Source: Achatina immaculata
Lineage: Eukaryota > Mollusca > Gastropoda > Stylommatophora > Achatinidae
Assembly (NCBI GenBank): GCA_009760885.1
Contig: CM019718.1
Coordinates: forward strand, 32,496,030-32,560,029
Direction of reading: 5' to 3'
Length of the DNA stretch: 64,000 bases
The position numbers and the translations under genes are program-made. Within the stretch, counting starts at the first letter, position 1; each line of letters opens with the position of its first letter. The notes under the pieces were generated by a model. That model did no database searches and was not told where the DNA came from. It saw nothing but the letters and a program-made list of their open reading frames with translations. Shown here piece by piece: positions 24,506 to 35,742 of the stretch.

Positions 24506-25499
24506 GGAGTCGGTCATTTGCATGTCTTTTGTGGAACTTTGCCTCCCTAACAGCACTCCTGTAGGCCACTCGGTTGTGAGCAAGATGCCCTGCTGCTGAT
24601 GTATCCATTTGCAGATCATCAACGATGTCTTGCAGCCATATTCACCTTGGTCTTCCTCTCTTTCTTTTTCCCATTATGTACCCCCTTCCAAGACGGTTTT
24701 CTCTAGATAATCATGACGTTTAATGTGTACAAAATATTTAGGTTTCCTCTCTTTAATCCTCTTTAGTAGCCAGCCTTCTTCAATATTAAGCTCTTGTAGT
24801 ATGGATATATTTGTACCTTTTTGTGTCCATGATATTTGAAGAACTATTCTGTAGCATTTACATTCAAAGGCATTTATGTGTTTCTCAGCTGTTTTGTTAA
24901 GTGTCCAGGTCTCACAGGCATATGTTGCGATGGGAAAGATGCATGCCCTTAAAAAATCATATTTTTGTAGTTCTCTCTGTTCCCCTCCACATATTCTTTA
25001 GTTGTTTTACTTTCTGAAGAGCGATAGATGTCCTCCTTTTAATTTCCCTCATTGTATCTCCATTATTAGTTAGTAATGATCCAAGATATTCAAAACTCAT
25101 CACCTCTTCCAATTTTTCCTGATTGGTACATATTTCAGCTGCCTTTTTTGTTTTGTCAGTTGTCATCAATTTAGTTTTCTTCACATTAAGATAAAGGTTC
25201 TGCTCTTTACTCTTCTTACGGACTGACATAGTTTTTCCATTCCTTTCTTTGTTGTGGACAGTAACACTGTGTCATCAGCATATCTAATCTCTGGTATTTC
25301 ATAACCTCCAATTGTTATGGCATCGTAATATTCTTTGTCTATATCTTCTCTAAAATTCCTCATTATATTTTCAGTATACAAGTTAAATAAATAAGGTGAC
25401 AATATGCACCCCTGACGGACCCCTTGTTTTATGTCAAACCAAGTTGTTCTGTCACCATTTATTCTTACTGTTGCCTGTTGGTCTACATACATCAGTGAT
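24506..25499 (-). mobile_element. LINE-C, 3' half (RT core to 3' end)
   Basis: Minus-strand translation gives QATVRINGD, GVRQGCILSPYLFNLY, the catalytic YADD (25271-25282), a thumb with FEYLGSLLTNNGDTM and then the KRHD-LEKT end shared with 2141-2345. A frameshift lies near 25181-25229 and more follow toward the 3' end. The element continues at 26589, beyond an R1 insertion. Confidence 0.88.
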
Positions 25500-25511
25500 G
25501 TTAATTGTTTC

Positions 25512-26576
25512 TTCTTCATTCTTCTTCTTCGTTCGCTTCTACCACCAAGACCGTCCTGTGATCCTACTGAATTTACTCCTGTGGTCCTCGTTAAGTCCCG
25601 TGGTCCCCGAGGGGACCACAAGAGGTTCAGAGTATCTCAGGGCTTGAGCCTGTATTCTTGGTGGGTCTCTGAAGCGGGATTGAGTGACACCGTGGTTTTC
25701 GTTGCACCAGTTTAGTCTAGAGTTGGACTTTCTCACCGGAAAACCTCGGTGTGTTTGGATATCAGTACATCCCCGCTGGGTGAGAGGCGGTAGCCCACCC
25801 AGGCTAGAGTTGGACCTTCTCACCGGAAAACCTCGACGTGTTTTGAGATACCCGTGTACCACCGCCGGGTGAGAGGTGGTTGCCCATCCAGCCCAGTGTT
25901 GGACTTTCTCACCGGAAAACCTCAGCGTGATTAGGATACGCAAATATCCCCGCCGGGTGAGAGGTGGTTGCCCATCTAGACTGCCCTGGTGCAGTGTCTC
26001 CGACTTCAGAATTTTGTGGTCGTGGCCGCTACCCTTCCTAGTTATGACCAGGATGGAGCTTTTGTCCAGGAGGACGAATACTCGCCATTAATGACTTCCT
26101 TCCCTGGATTGAGCCAGTTTATGCATATTATCCCAGTATGGGCGTGTTTGGGACGTGACCGACCTCTAGAGGAGAGGTACATCGACATGCTTAGCCTTCA
26201 AGTTTCACCCCTGGTGTGAGCCGGTTTAGGTATATTTCACCAGTGTAGGTGTATATCAGGCATGACCTACCTCTAGAGCGGAGGTGGCGTGATATGCCTG
26301 GCCATCAAGTTTCACCCCCTGTTGTGTGCCGGTTTAGGCATATTTCACCAGTGTAGGTGTATATCGGACGTGCCGGCCTCTAGAGCAGAGGTGCCGTGGT
26401 ATGTGTAGCTCTCACAGCGATACTATTGGACATACTGATTAAATTTCACTTTATCCTCTCCTTCACCTTTTCACATCGGCGCCGCACAGCAACCTTTATT
26501 TCTTTTCCGCATTTTCTTCCTTGACCGGGAGGAGCTTCGCTCAACGGGCGGCATTCGAAGAGTCTCGCCAGCAGTG
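25512..26576 (-). mobile_element. R1 element inserted into LINE-C
   Basis: A full-length R1 lies inside the LINE reverse transcriptase. It is bounded by gttaattgtttc at 25500-25511 and 26577-26588, a perfect 12-bp TSD. The tail is (GAA)n; the internal GGTGAGAAAGTCC module is present three times and the AGGTCGGTCACG-type module also three times. Removing it rejoins the LINE domain order. Confidence 0.95.
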
Positions 26577-26588
26577 GTTAATTGTTTC

Positions 26589-26884
26589 AAATGTGTTGCA
26601 AATCCTATTTTTCCATTATTTCCCAAAGTTTCTGTTGTTGCACACAATCAAATGCCTTTGAGTAGTCTATAAAGGATAAATATAGATTCACATTAAACTC
26701 TCTGCATTTCTCTATTATTATTCTTATATTGAATATATGATCTCTTGATCCTCTTCCTTGCCTGAAACCAGCTTGGACTATATTGATTTCTTCTTCTATT
26801 TTCCTACGAAGTCTACCCATTATGATTTTTAACAGAATTTTATTGACATGACTAATCAGGGCAACAGTTCTGTAGTTTGTTTGG
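26589..26884 (-). mobile_element. LINE-C, 5' part (RT fingers and palm)
   Basis: Encodes on minus NYRTVALISHVNKILLKI, QAGFRQGRG and YLSFIDYSKAFDCV, that is, the RT finger region and the first catalytic Asp motif. It leads to the part beyond the R1 insertion. The upstream endonuclease is missing; a SINE head replaces it. Confidence 0.88.
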
Positions 26885-26978
26885 TGTGGTGGTACCAGAA
26901 AAACAATCCCACGGCTTGAACCTGAACCTAGTACCACTGTTTTAGCAGACCGAGCGCCTGGCCACTCGCTGGCTTCCT
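26885..26978 (-). mobile_element. tRNA-like SINE head
   Basis: On minus it carries gtggccaggcgctcggt (A-box region) and ggttcaagccgtggg (B box), then a T run and ctggtacc, as in SINE-1. Its T-rich side touches the LINE-C fragment. Confidence 0.62.
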
Positions 26979-26982
26979 TTTG

Positions 26983-27250
26983 TCAGTTAGGTAATGTAAT
27001 ATGATTTCCTTCTGTAACTATGGTTATCTACTTTTGTAATGTAGTATGATTTCCTTCTGTAACTATGGTTATCTACTTTTGTAATGTAATATGATTTCCT
27101 TCTGTAACTATGGTTATCTACTTTTGTAATGTAATATGATTTCCTTCTGTAACTATGGTTATCTACTTTTGTAATGTAATATGATTTCCTTCTGTAACTA
27201 TGGTTATCTACATTTGTAATGTAACATGATTTTCTTCTGTAGCTATGGTT
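26983..27250. repeat. 45-bp minisatellite, about 6 copies
   Basis: Units of ttatctacttttgtaatgta, atatgatttccttctgtaac and tatgg; open on minus because the period is a multiple of three. Confidence 0.93.
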
Positions 27251-27286
27251 ATTTACTTTTCTATTGGAGATCACTTCCTCTTATTC

Positions 27287-27590
27287 TTCATCTTCTTCTT
27301 CTTCTTCTTCTTCTTCTTCTTCTTCTTCTTCTTCTTCTTCTTCTTCTTCTTCTTCTTCTTCTTCTTCTCCTTCTTCTTCTTTCTTCTTCTTCTTCTTCGT
27401 TCGCTTCTACCACCAAGACCGCCCTGTGATCCTACTAAATTTTACCCCTGTGGTCCTCGTTAAATCCCGTGGTCCCTCGTGTGGGAACCACACGAGATCT
27501 CCAAGGGGACCACAGGAGGTTCAGAGTATCTCAGGGCATGAACCTGTATTCCTGGTGGGTCTCAGAAGCGGGATTGCGTGACACCGGTGC
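27287..27590 (-). mobile_element. R1 element, 5'-truncated, with an expanded (GAA)n tail
   Basis: About 200 bp of the R1 3' end (27389-27590) follow a TTC tract of about 100 bp that is the expanded tail. Truncation is within the gcgtgacacc block. It carries a small internal palindromic gain around 27472-27500. Confidence 0.85.
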
Positions 27591-27659
27591 AAAGTAGATT
27601 TTTCTATTTTGGTGACTAAGCTACCTGGTCATTTACCTGCTTAGTTTAGTACAGAAAAA

Positions 27660-27985
27660 AAGATGCAAGATCTTGGAGGCGAAGACGCGGTCCTCGTTGG
27701 CAACCAGCCACGCCTATCTGACATGCCGGCGTCAGAGCCATAGCTGATCAAGACCCTGCCCCACCTGTCCGTAGTTTCTCCCAGTAACAGGCTTAGCCTG
27801 GCTAGCGGGGTGGGGATAGCCATAGTCCCCATGGTGGTGGAGCTTGCTAAAGAAGTATTGCACACCCTCTGCTTTTTAGCAGTCACGGACTGAAAAAAGA
27901 AAAAAAAGCGGTTGCCATGACCCGATCCTAGTCCAACACGATCTTGTGCCTCAAAGTTTCCACAGCATCGGCTGCGAAGAAAATC
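27660..27985 (+). mobile_element. R2 dispersed repeat
   Basis: Contains ctgatcaagaccctgcccca, ccatggtggtggagcttgct, aaagaagtattgcacaccct and ends near cacagcatcggctgcgaag. The same blocks occur in inverse at 31835-32150 and in direct orientation at 57190-57470. No ORF. Confidence 0.78.
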
Positions 27986-27993
27986 AGTTCCGC

Positions 27994-28225
27994 GTTCCAA
28001 GAAAGAAGGAACGAAAAAGAAATAAAGAAAGAAAGAAAAAGAAATAAAGAAAAAGAAATAAAGAACGGAAAAAAAGAAAGAAAGAAAAAACAAAAAGAAA
28101 TGAAGAAACTAAGAACGAAAACGAAATAAAGAAAAAAAGAACGAAAAAGAAATAAAAAGAAAAAGAAAGAAAGAAAAAAGAAAGAAAGAAAGAACGAAAA
28201 AGAAATAAATCAAGAAAGAAAAAGC
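27994..28225. repeat. A-rich GAAA/GAAC low-complexity tract
   Basis: Runs of gaaagaaag, aaagaaataaag and aagaacg directly after R2. Confidence 0.9.
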
Positions 28226-28309
28226 ATTTAATAAAATTTATTTGTTTTTTTATGGATAGTGTTACAAAAAAGTAATACATGGATGGCGTGCTACAAAAAA
28301 AAACCATAA

Positions 28310-28990
28310 TGTATAAATTATGAAGAAATTAGGAACAGCTTTATTAATTAACGAGGTCACAGCTGTGACATTTAGGCGTGAGCCTTAATCATACAAAAAA
28401 CACACAGGACAAAGAAACAGAGAGAAGAGATAAAGTATAAATTCACATGAATGATACAGAAACAAAAAAAAATATGAATGAAAAACATAATATAATAAAA
28501 TGAAATGAATGGAGAACTTAGCCGTGACATTCTCTACACCCCACCATGCGCATTTCTGACCACAGCCTCTTACAAGTCACAGCTAAATGCTCCATTTATT
28601 TCATTTTATTCTATTTTTCCCCCCTTTATATTTTTCACATGGCATTCATGTGAATTTATACTTCATCTTCTCTCTCTTTTTCTTCACACCTGTGTACTTT
28701 TGTATGATTTAAGGCTCACCCTGAAACTTCACACCTGTGTGCTTTTGTATGATTTAAGGCTCACCCTGAAACTTCACACCTGTGTGCTTTTGTATGATTT
28801 AAGGCTCACCCTGAAACTTCACACCTGTGTGCTTTTGTATGATTTAAGGCTCACCCCGACATTTCACACCTGTGTACTTTTGTATGATTTAAGGCTCACC
28901 CCGACATTTCACACCTGTGAATCCGTTAAGTAATAAAACTGTTCATACTTTTTTGTCTAGTTTATACATCTTGTTATCACACCTTTACTG
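28310..28990. mobile_element. R3 long foldback element, copy 1
   Basis: Two arms of about 200 bp in inverse orientation. The left has aacagctttattaattaacg, gtgagccttaatcatacaaa and ataaagtataaattcacatg. The right has catgtgaatttatacttcat, tgtatgatttaaggctcacc and cgttaagtaataaaactgtt. The loop is at about 28510-28590. The right arm contains a 45-bp unit amplified five times. Arms probably extend somewhat beyond the limits given. No transposase. Confidence 0.85.
28690..28918. repeat. 45-bp minisatellite inside the R3 arm, 5 copies
   Basis: Units of acttcacacctgtgtgcttt, tgtatgatttaaggctcacc and ctgaa. A single unit corresponds to the normal arm sequence seen in the left arm and in the copy at 54.4 kb. 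Confidence 0.92.
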
Positions 28991-29924
28991 TAGTGGCTCC
29001 GTGTGTAGTTGTATACTTCTACACTAATTATTCGTGTGTTACAAAACACCATATTGTGTTTCACTACTACTGCTTAAATATACTACTTTATTTGGTCCCT
29101 GCTACAAAAGTACATTACAACACATCTACCCTAACTATAACACCTACTCCACCTTCTCCCGCCTAGATTACCATTGTATCACTCTCTCTCCTCTCCACGG
29201 CCCCACCCCACCCCACCCCACCCCCCCAATCCTTAACTTATATATCTACCCTCTAACCTGATTAATGACAAAAAAGTAAACACAGAGCGGCCCATTTATA
29301 TCCTGTCTTCGCGTGCAGTTTTGGCAACACGTTTCATGTTATCTCCCCTTAAACGTTAACAAAAGTAATCTCCCCCTAGATTAACAAAAGTAATTTCCCC
29401 TTGTCGCTGTCGGGGCAGTTAGATAAGGATAAATATATCTATTGGTGCAGGGATGCTGCAGATAAAAAACACTTTTCGCAAACACATTATCAATCATTCT
29501 ATCAGTTTTGACACACCTGGTGACAGGTAAGCCCTCCTTTTGTCAGAAATCATCAGGAAAAAAAAAAAAAGCCCAAAAGTGGGGGATGATTATCCTTTGT
29601 TGTTTTTTTTTTTTTTATAAAGCGAACGTAACTGTTATGTTCTACAAACCAGACAGAACTTCAACTGCTCCCCTGGAAATGAACATCAATGTGACGCTTT
29701 TGATAAGCAGAGCGCAGACATGGCAGATAAGATTACAAATACGGACAGGCCAGTGACAGAGATAAGAAATTGTATTAATAAAGAAACCTTCAAAAAGCCA
29801 TTACAAGAGACACGGTTTGCATGTGAGATGTAATGGTTGCTCGGACGAGTACACAGTAAATAATAGGAGAGATAACACGGCCAACGAAAACAGTAAATAA
29901 AGTAGATAAGTGAAGATAACTTTG
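28991..29924. other. no gene seen
   Basis: Contains a CCCCA run near 29205-29228 and poly-A/poly-T runs near 29561 and 29606. No recognised element. Confidence 0.45.
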
Positions 29925-30078
29925 TCATGCCATAGAGGCATCTAGGGGGTCATGATGTTTGTGATCACATTTTCCTTGATCTGTCATGTCATATAAACAT
30001 CTCCGGGTCATGATGTTTGTGCCCACATTTTCCTTGATCTGTCATGTCATAAAAGGATCTAAAGGTCATGATGTTAGT
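29925..30078. repeat. R6: ~58-bp tandem repeat, left part
   Basis: Units contain ggtcatgatgtttgtgccca, cattttccttgatctgtcat and gtcataaaaggatctaaa. An R1 insertion splits the third unit; the array resumes at 31058-31125. A related stretch is at 45375-45450. Confidence 0.82.
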
Positions 30079-31057
30079 CACTGCTGGCGAGACTCTTCAA
30101 ATGCCGCGCGTGGAGTGAAGCTCCTCCCGGTCAAGGAAGAAAATGCGGAAAAGAAATAAAGGTTGCTGTGCGGCGCCGATGTGAAAAGGTGGTGGAAAGG
30201 ATAAAGTGAAATTTAATCAGTATGTCCAGTAGTATCGCTGTGAGAGCTACACATACCATGGCACCTCCGCTCTAGAGGTCGGTCACGCCTGATATACACC
30301 CATACTGGTGAATTTTGCCTAAACCGGCTCACACCAGGGGTGAATCTTGAAGGCTATGCATGTCACAGTACCTCTGCTCTAGAGGTCGGTAATGTCCCAA
30401 ACACGCCCATACTGGGATAATATACCTAAACCGGCTCAGCCCAGGGGTAGAAGTCACTAGTGGCGAGGATTCGTCCTCCTGGACAAAAGCTCCATCCTGG
30501 TCACAACTAGGAAGGGTAGCGGCCACGACCACACAATGCTGAAGTCGGAGACACTGGACCAGGGCAGTCTAGATAGGCAACCACCTCTCACCCGGCGGGG
30601 ATGTATGCGTATCCTAATCATGCTGAGGTTTTCCGGTGAGAAAGTTCAACGCTGGACTGGATGGGCAACCACCTATCACCCGGCGGTGATACACGGGTAT
30701 CTCAAAACACTTCGAGGTTTTCCGGTGAGAAGGTCCAACTCTGGCCTGGGTGGGCTACCTCCTCTCACCCAGCGGGGATGCACTGATATCCTAAACACGT
30801 CGAGGTCTTCTGGTGAGAAAATCCAACTCTAGACTAAACTGGTGCAACAAAAACCACGGTGTCACTCAATCCCGCTTCAGAGACCCACCAAGAATACAGG
30901 CTAAAGCCCTGTGATACTCTGAACCTCCTGTGGTCCTCTCGGGGATCTCGTCCTTTTGGGGACCACACAGGAGACCACAGGACCTAACGAGGACCACAGG
31001 TGTAAATTCAGTAGGATCACAGTGGGGTCTTGGTGGTAGAAGCGAACGAAGAAGAAG
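30079..31057 (+). mobile_element. R1 element, full-length short form (reference copy)
   Basis: 979 bp, from cactgctggcgag to the (GAA)n tail, with an 11-bp TSD atgatgttagt (30068-30078 and 31058-31068). Order: head; two modules with ggcacctccgctctagaggt-type sequence and taaaccggctcacaccaggg; a linker with gaggattcgtcctcctggac; three modules with ggttttccggtgagaaagtt-type sequence; a G/A-rich block; tail gtggtagaagcgaacgaag. No long ORF, no clear Pol III A/B boxes. Noncoding and presumably mobilised in trans by a LINE. Confidence 0.93.
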
Positions 31058-31129
31058 ATGATGTTAGTGCCCACATTTTCTTTGATCTGACATGTCATAG
31101 AAGGACCTAAAGGTCACGATGTAAGTGCG

Positions 31130-31834
31130 CACCTTTTCCTAAATGCCACTCACAACACAATCTTTCACTTGTTTCTAGTATTAAACCTTCACTGATAGTG
31201 AAGATTTCACATTTTCCTTTCTCGCTTACAACATAATTAAATATGCCACTACACAGTTAACATACACTAAAGTTAACATCTAACGATTACAAACAAACCG
31301 CTAAAAGTTTTATCTATTATGTAATTACAGGGCAACGCCATGTTTAAAAAAAACAACAACATAAAAATAGCAACCCAGCCTATGTTTAGAACCGGAAGAC
31401 ATGTTGGGTGTTATTTATATCACGTGATTGTCTGGCAAATGCGGTTTATGTAGGTGTTATGTTGTCATCTTTCTCAGCGTGTGGTTTGACTGTTACACTT
31501 TCCAAAGATGACTTCATTAATGAACCTACATTTTTTTTTTAGCCACCCTGACAACGTTACAACAACCCTGTCCTACAAGCACATCCATGGCAAGGCGTAT
31601 TGCAGTCTCCTCAACCGCATCATTTGTGCCTCTAACAGAATCCCATTTAAAAACAACAAAAAAAATAATGGTTAATTTGTATAATACCAGAGTAGACCGG
31701 CTTCGAAGATTCGACTTGGACGAGAGACGACCAGTGCAGCGTATCCGTTCAAGCTTGTGTGCGGCTTGTATTGGCTCGAGGCTCGTCTTGTTTCTTGTCT
31801 TGTCTTGTGCTATCTCCCTGCAGCTGCGAGCTGG
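31130..31834. other. no gene seen
   Basis: AT-rich unique-looking DNA. A 205-codon frame starts at 31587, but its second half is R2 sequence, so it is not a gene. Confidence 0.5.
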
Positions 31835-32150
31835 TGTTCTTTACGGCCGATGCTGTGGGGATGCTGAGGCACAACATCGTATCGGCGTGAGAGCGGGTTG
31901 TGGCAGCTGTTTCCTCAATCCCGGAGTTACAGCTAAAAAACAGGGGATGTGTAATACTTCTCTACCAGACTCCACCACCATGGGGACTATGGCAATTTCT
32001 GGCCCGTTAGCCAGGCTATGCCTGTTACTGGGGAGGTGTGACAGGGTCTTGGTCAGCTATGAGTCGCTAACCCTGTTGCTAGCATATCAGCTGTGGGGTC
32101 GCTGGTTGCCTAGTCGGAAAGGGCCTTTGCCTGCTGTGACTTGTCATGAA
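31835..32150 (-). mobile_element. R2 dispersed repeat, inverse orientation
   Basis: Reverse complement of the R2 blocks at 27660-27985: ccaccaccatggggactatg, ctgttactggggaggtgt and gacagggtcttggtcagcta in that order. Confidence 0.78.
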
Positions 32151-32164
32151 AGACTTGACTGCAA

Positions 32165-33067
32165 CGGTGCTGGCGAGACTCTTCGGATGCCGTGCGTGGA
32201 GTGAAACTCCTCCCGGCCAATGAAGAAAATGAGGAAAAGCAATCAGGGTTGCCGTGCGGCGCCGATGTGAGAAGGTGATGCAAAGGATAAAGTGAAGCTT
32301 AATCGGTATGTCCAGCAGTCTCGATGCGAGAGCTACTCATACAACGGCACCTCTGCTCTAGAGGCCGGCCACGTCTGTTCTACATCCATACTGGTGAAAT
32401 ATGCCTAAACCGGCTTAAACCAGGGGTGAAACTTGATGGCTGCTCAAGTCACGGTACCTCCGCTCTAGAGGTCGGTTACGTCCTAAACACGCCCATACTG
32501 GGATGATATGCCTAAAGCGGCTTAACCCAGGGGTGGAACTTAATAGTGGCAAGGATTCGTCCTCCTAGACAAAAGGTCCGTCCTGGTCACATCTAGGAAA
32601 GAGAGCGACCACGACCACAAAGATGCTAAAGTCGGAGACACTGGACCAGGGCAGTCTAGATAAGACAACCACTTCTCACCCGGCGGGGATGTATGCGTAT
32701 CCTAATCATGCTGAGGTTTTCCGGTGAGAAAGTTCAACGCTGGACTGGATGGGCAACCACCTCTCACCCAGCGGGGATATACTGATATCCAAAACACACC
32801 GAGGTTTTCCGTGAGAAAGTCCAACTCTAGATTAAACTGGTGCAACGAAAACCACGGTGTCACGCAATCCCGCTTCTTTGACCCACCAAGAATACAGGCT
32901 CAAGCTCTGCGATACTCTGAACCTCTTGTGATCCTCTCGGGGATCTCGTGTGGTCCTTTCGGGGACAACACCAGGGACCACGGGACCTATTGAAGACCAC
33001 AGGAGTAAATTCAGTAGAATCACGGGACGGTCTTGGTGGTAGAAGCGAACGAAGAAGAAGAAGAAGA
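32165..33067 (+). mobile_element. R1 element, short form
   Basis: From cggtgctggcgagactcttc to the GAA tail. Only a 5-bp match (tgcaa) flanks it, so the TSD is doubtful. It has two GGTGAGAAAGT modules where the reference copy has three. Confidence 0.88.
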
Positions 33068-33152
33068 ATGCAACTCAGCATTCAGGCAAATCGTTAACAC
33101 AAACAAGAGACAAGAGGTGACTGAATAGATGGACTATGAGAAAATCCGGAAT

Positions 33153-33250
33153 TAGTCAGTCAGTTATTTGCATATCCCTTTGCCTCCCTAACAGCTCTCC
33201 TGTAGGCCTCTCGGTTGTAAGCAAGATGACCTGCTGCTGATGCATCCAGG
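33153..33250 (-). mobile_element. LINE-C 3'-end fragment
   Basis: Starts on + with agtcagtcag (the TGAC tail in inverse), then ttgcctccctaacagctctc and the following block in common with 24520-24620 and 2230-2330. Confidence 0.75.
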
Positions 33251-33394
33251 ATAGAGGTTGTAAAAAAACTCCAGTTCAAAGGGAAACACCAGGGATATGA
33301 CAACCCTGTGCCTGATTTCTGAACTTAAAAACCAGCAGAATGAGAACCAAAGATGACTGTACCAGAATGGCGGTACAGTTATCAGGGCTAGCCA

Positions 33395-33515
33395 ACCAGA
33401 CGTGACCAAGACCCTATCTCACCTCTCCGTCTGTGCCCCCTAGCAACAAGCTCATGCTGGCCAAAAAGGAAGGTGTTCTTCGTAGTCATCAAGGTGGTGG
33501 AGCCTGGACAGCAGA
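33395..33515 (+). mobile_element. R2 fragment
   Basis: Shares gaccaagaccctatctcacc, tagcaacaagctcatgctgg and aaggtggtggagcctgg with other R2 copies. Confidence 0.6.
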
Positions 33516-33617
33516 TTTGTTTTTTTTTGGTTCACCCCAGGTCTTCACGCCACCCACTGTAACCCACCCCTAGTTGGATATGACGGTCGTGTTTCAGCAC
33601 CTTAGACAAAAATCAGC

Positions 33618-34080
33618 ACTTCACAGCAAAGTTCAGCACTTTCACAGCAAAGTTCAGCACTTTCACAGCAAAGTTCAGCACATTCACAGCAAAGTTCAGC
33701 ACTTTCACAGCAAAGTTCAGCACTTTCACAGCAAAGTTCAGCACTTTCACAACAAAGTTCAGCACTTTCACAGCAAAGAGCTGCACTTTCACAGCAAAGT
33801 TCAGCACTTTCACAGCAAAGTACAACGCCTTCACAGCAGAGAGCAGCACCTTCACAGCAAAGTTCAGCACTTTCACAGCAAAGTTCAGCACTTTCACAGC
33901 AAAGTTCAGCACCTTCACAGCAAAGTTCAGCACCTTCACAGCAAAGTTCAGCACTTTCACAGCAAAGTTCAGCATTTTCACAGCAAAGTTCAGCATTTTC
34001 ACAGCAAAATTCAGCACCTTCACAGCAAAGTTCAGCACCTTCACAGCAAAGTTCAGCACTTTCACAGCAAAGAGCAGCAC
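33618..34080. repeat. 21-bp minisatellite, about 22 copies
   Basis: Units of agttcagcactttcacagca plus a. Open on both strands (for example SSALSQQ on +, a Cys/Glu/Ala/Leu repeat on -) because the unit is seven codons. No gene structure around it. Confidence 0.95.
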
Positions 34081-34269
34081 CGCTCAAAAGTTTCTGGGAG
34101 CAACAACAACCGTAATATGAGAACAGCGGAGACTCCCGCCCAGCCCATGACGACGTGGATACCGCCCTGTCTCCTCCACCAGTTTGGCAAATTTAACAAG
34201 TTATTAAAAAAAAACACCACCAAAAGAAACACTTCATAACATTCTGTAGATATCACAACAAGCACTGGA

Positions 34270-35500
34270 GACAAATAATAAGTGACATGATAACATCAAT
34301 AGCAAGAACACAACAGTAGCAACATAACAGCATCATCACAACAGCAAGAACAAAACAGCAGCAACATAACAGCATCATCACAACAGCAAGAACACAACAA
34401 CAAGAACAAAACAACAGCAACATAACAGCATCATCACAACAGCAAGAACACAACAGCAGCAACATAACAGCAGCATCACAACAGTAGCATCACCAACACA
34501 ACAGCAGCAACATCACAACTGCAACAGCATAACAGCAGCAACTTAACAGCAGAAACAACACAACAGAGGGAACACAGCAGCAAAACACAAAAGAACCAAC
34601 ACAACAGAACCAACAGAACAGCAGTAACATAACAGAACCAACAGAACAGCAACAATGCAAAAAAACACAACAGCAGCAGCAACACAACAGCAACAACACA
34701 ACAAAACCATCACAACAGCAGCAGTAGCATAACGTCAACAAAACAAATGAATCAACACATCAGCAGCAATACAGCAGTAATAACACAACAAAACCAGCGC
34801 AACAGCAGCAGCAGGAATACAACAGCAACAATGTAACAGCGGCAACATAACAGCAACCATATAACAGAAGCAACATAGCATCAACAACATAATAGTAACA
34901 ACACAACAGCAGCAACACAACAGCTGTAACACAACAGCAACAACACAATAGCAGCAACAAGACAACAGCAACAACACAATAGCAGCAACAATACAACAGC
35001 AACAACACAACAGAACCAACACACCAGTAGCACCAACACAACAACAACAGCAACACAACAGAACCAACACAACAGCAGCAGCAACACAACAGAACAAACA
35101 CAACAGCAGCAGCAACACAACAACAGCAGCAACACAAATGAACCAGCACAACAGCAGCAGCAACACAACAGAACAAACACTAGCAGCAACGCACCAGCGG
35201 CAACAACACAACAACAGCAGCAACATAACAGAACAAACACAGCAGCAACAACACAACAGAACTAACACAACAGCAGCAACAACACAACATCAACAACACA
35301 ACAGTAGTGACACAACAGAACCAACACATCAGCAACAACACAACAGCAGCAACTCAACATAACCAACGCAACAGCAGCAACACAACGGAACCAACCCAAC
35401 AGCAACAACACAACACCAACAACACAACATCAGCAGCAACATAGAAGCAACAACACAACAGAACCAACATAATGGCAGCAACACAGCAACAGCAACACTG
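34270..35500. repeat. CAA/CAG/CAACA low-complexity region, 1.2 kb
   Basis: Irregular runs of aacaacagcagcaacacaac with almost no T. Minus-strand frames are Cys/Leu/Val-rich and up to 177 codons; these are compositional. Confidence 0.93.
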
Positions 35501-35536
35501 AACTGAGCTTGGCTATTTGTTGAGAAAAGCCCAACA

Positions 35537-35742
35537 CATTAACGTGTACGGACAAGCAGAACAGCCATGACATTAACGTGTACGGACAAGCAGAACAGCC
35601 ATGACATTAACGTGTACGGACAAGCAGAACAGCCATGACATTAACGTGTACGGACAAGCAGAACAGCCATGACATTAACATGTACGGACAAGCAGAACAG
35701 CCATGACATTAACGTGTACGGACAGGCAGAACAGCCATGACT
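35537..35742. repeat. 34-bp minisatellite, about 6 copies
   Basis: Units of cattaacgtgtacggacaag plus cagaacagccatga, nearly identical. Confidence 0.95.

Noticed and set aside
31587..32204. 205-codon ORF with possible gene status
   Set aside because: The second half is the dispersed repeat R2 and the first half has no motif.
33574..34239. 221-codon HSKVQHF-repeat ORF and Cys-rich frames on the other strand
   Set aside because: By-products of a 21-bp minisatellite; no flanking exon structure.
34253..35362. Cys/Leu/Val-rich ORFs up to 177 codons on minus
   Set aside because: Compositional effect of CAA/CAG repeats.
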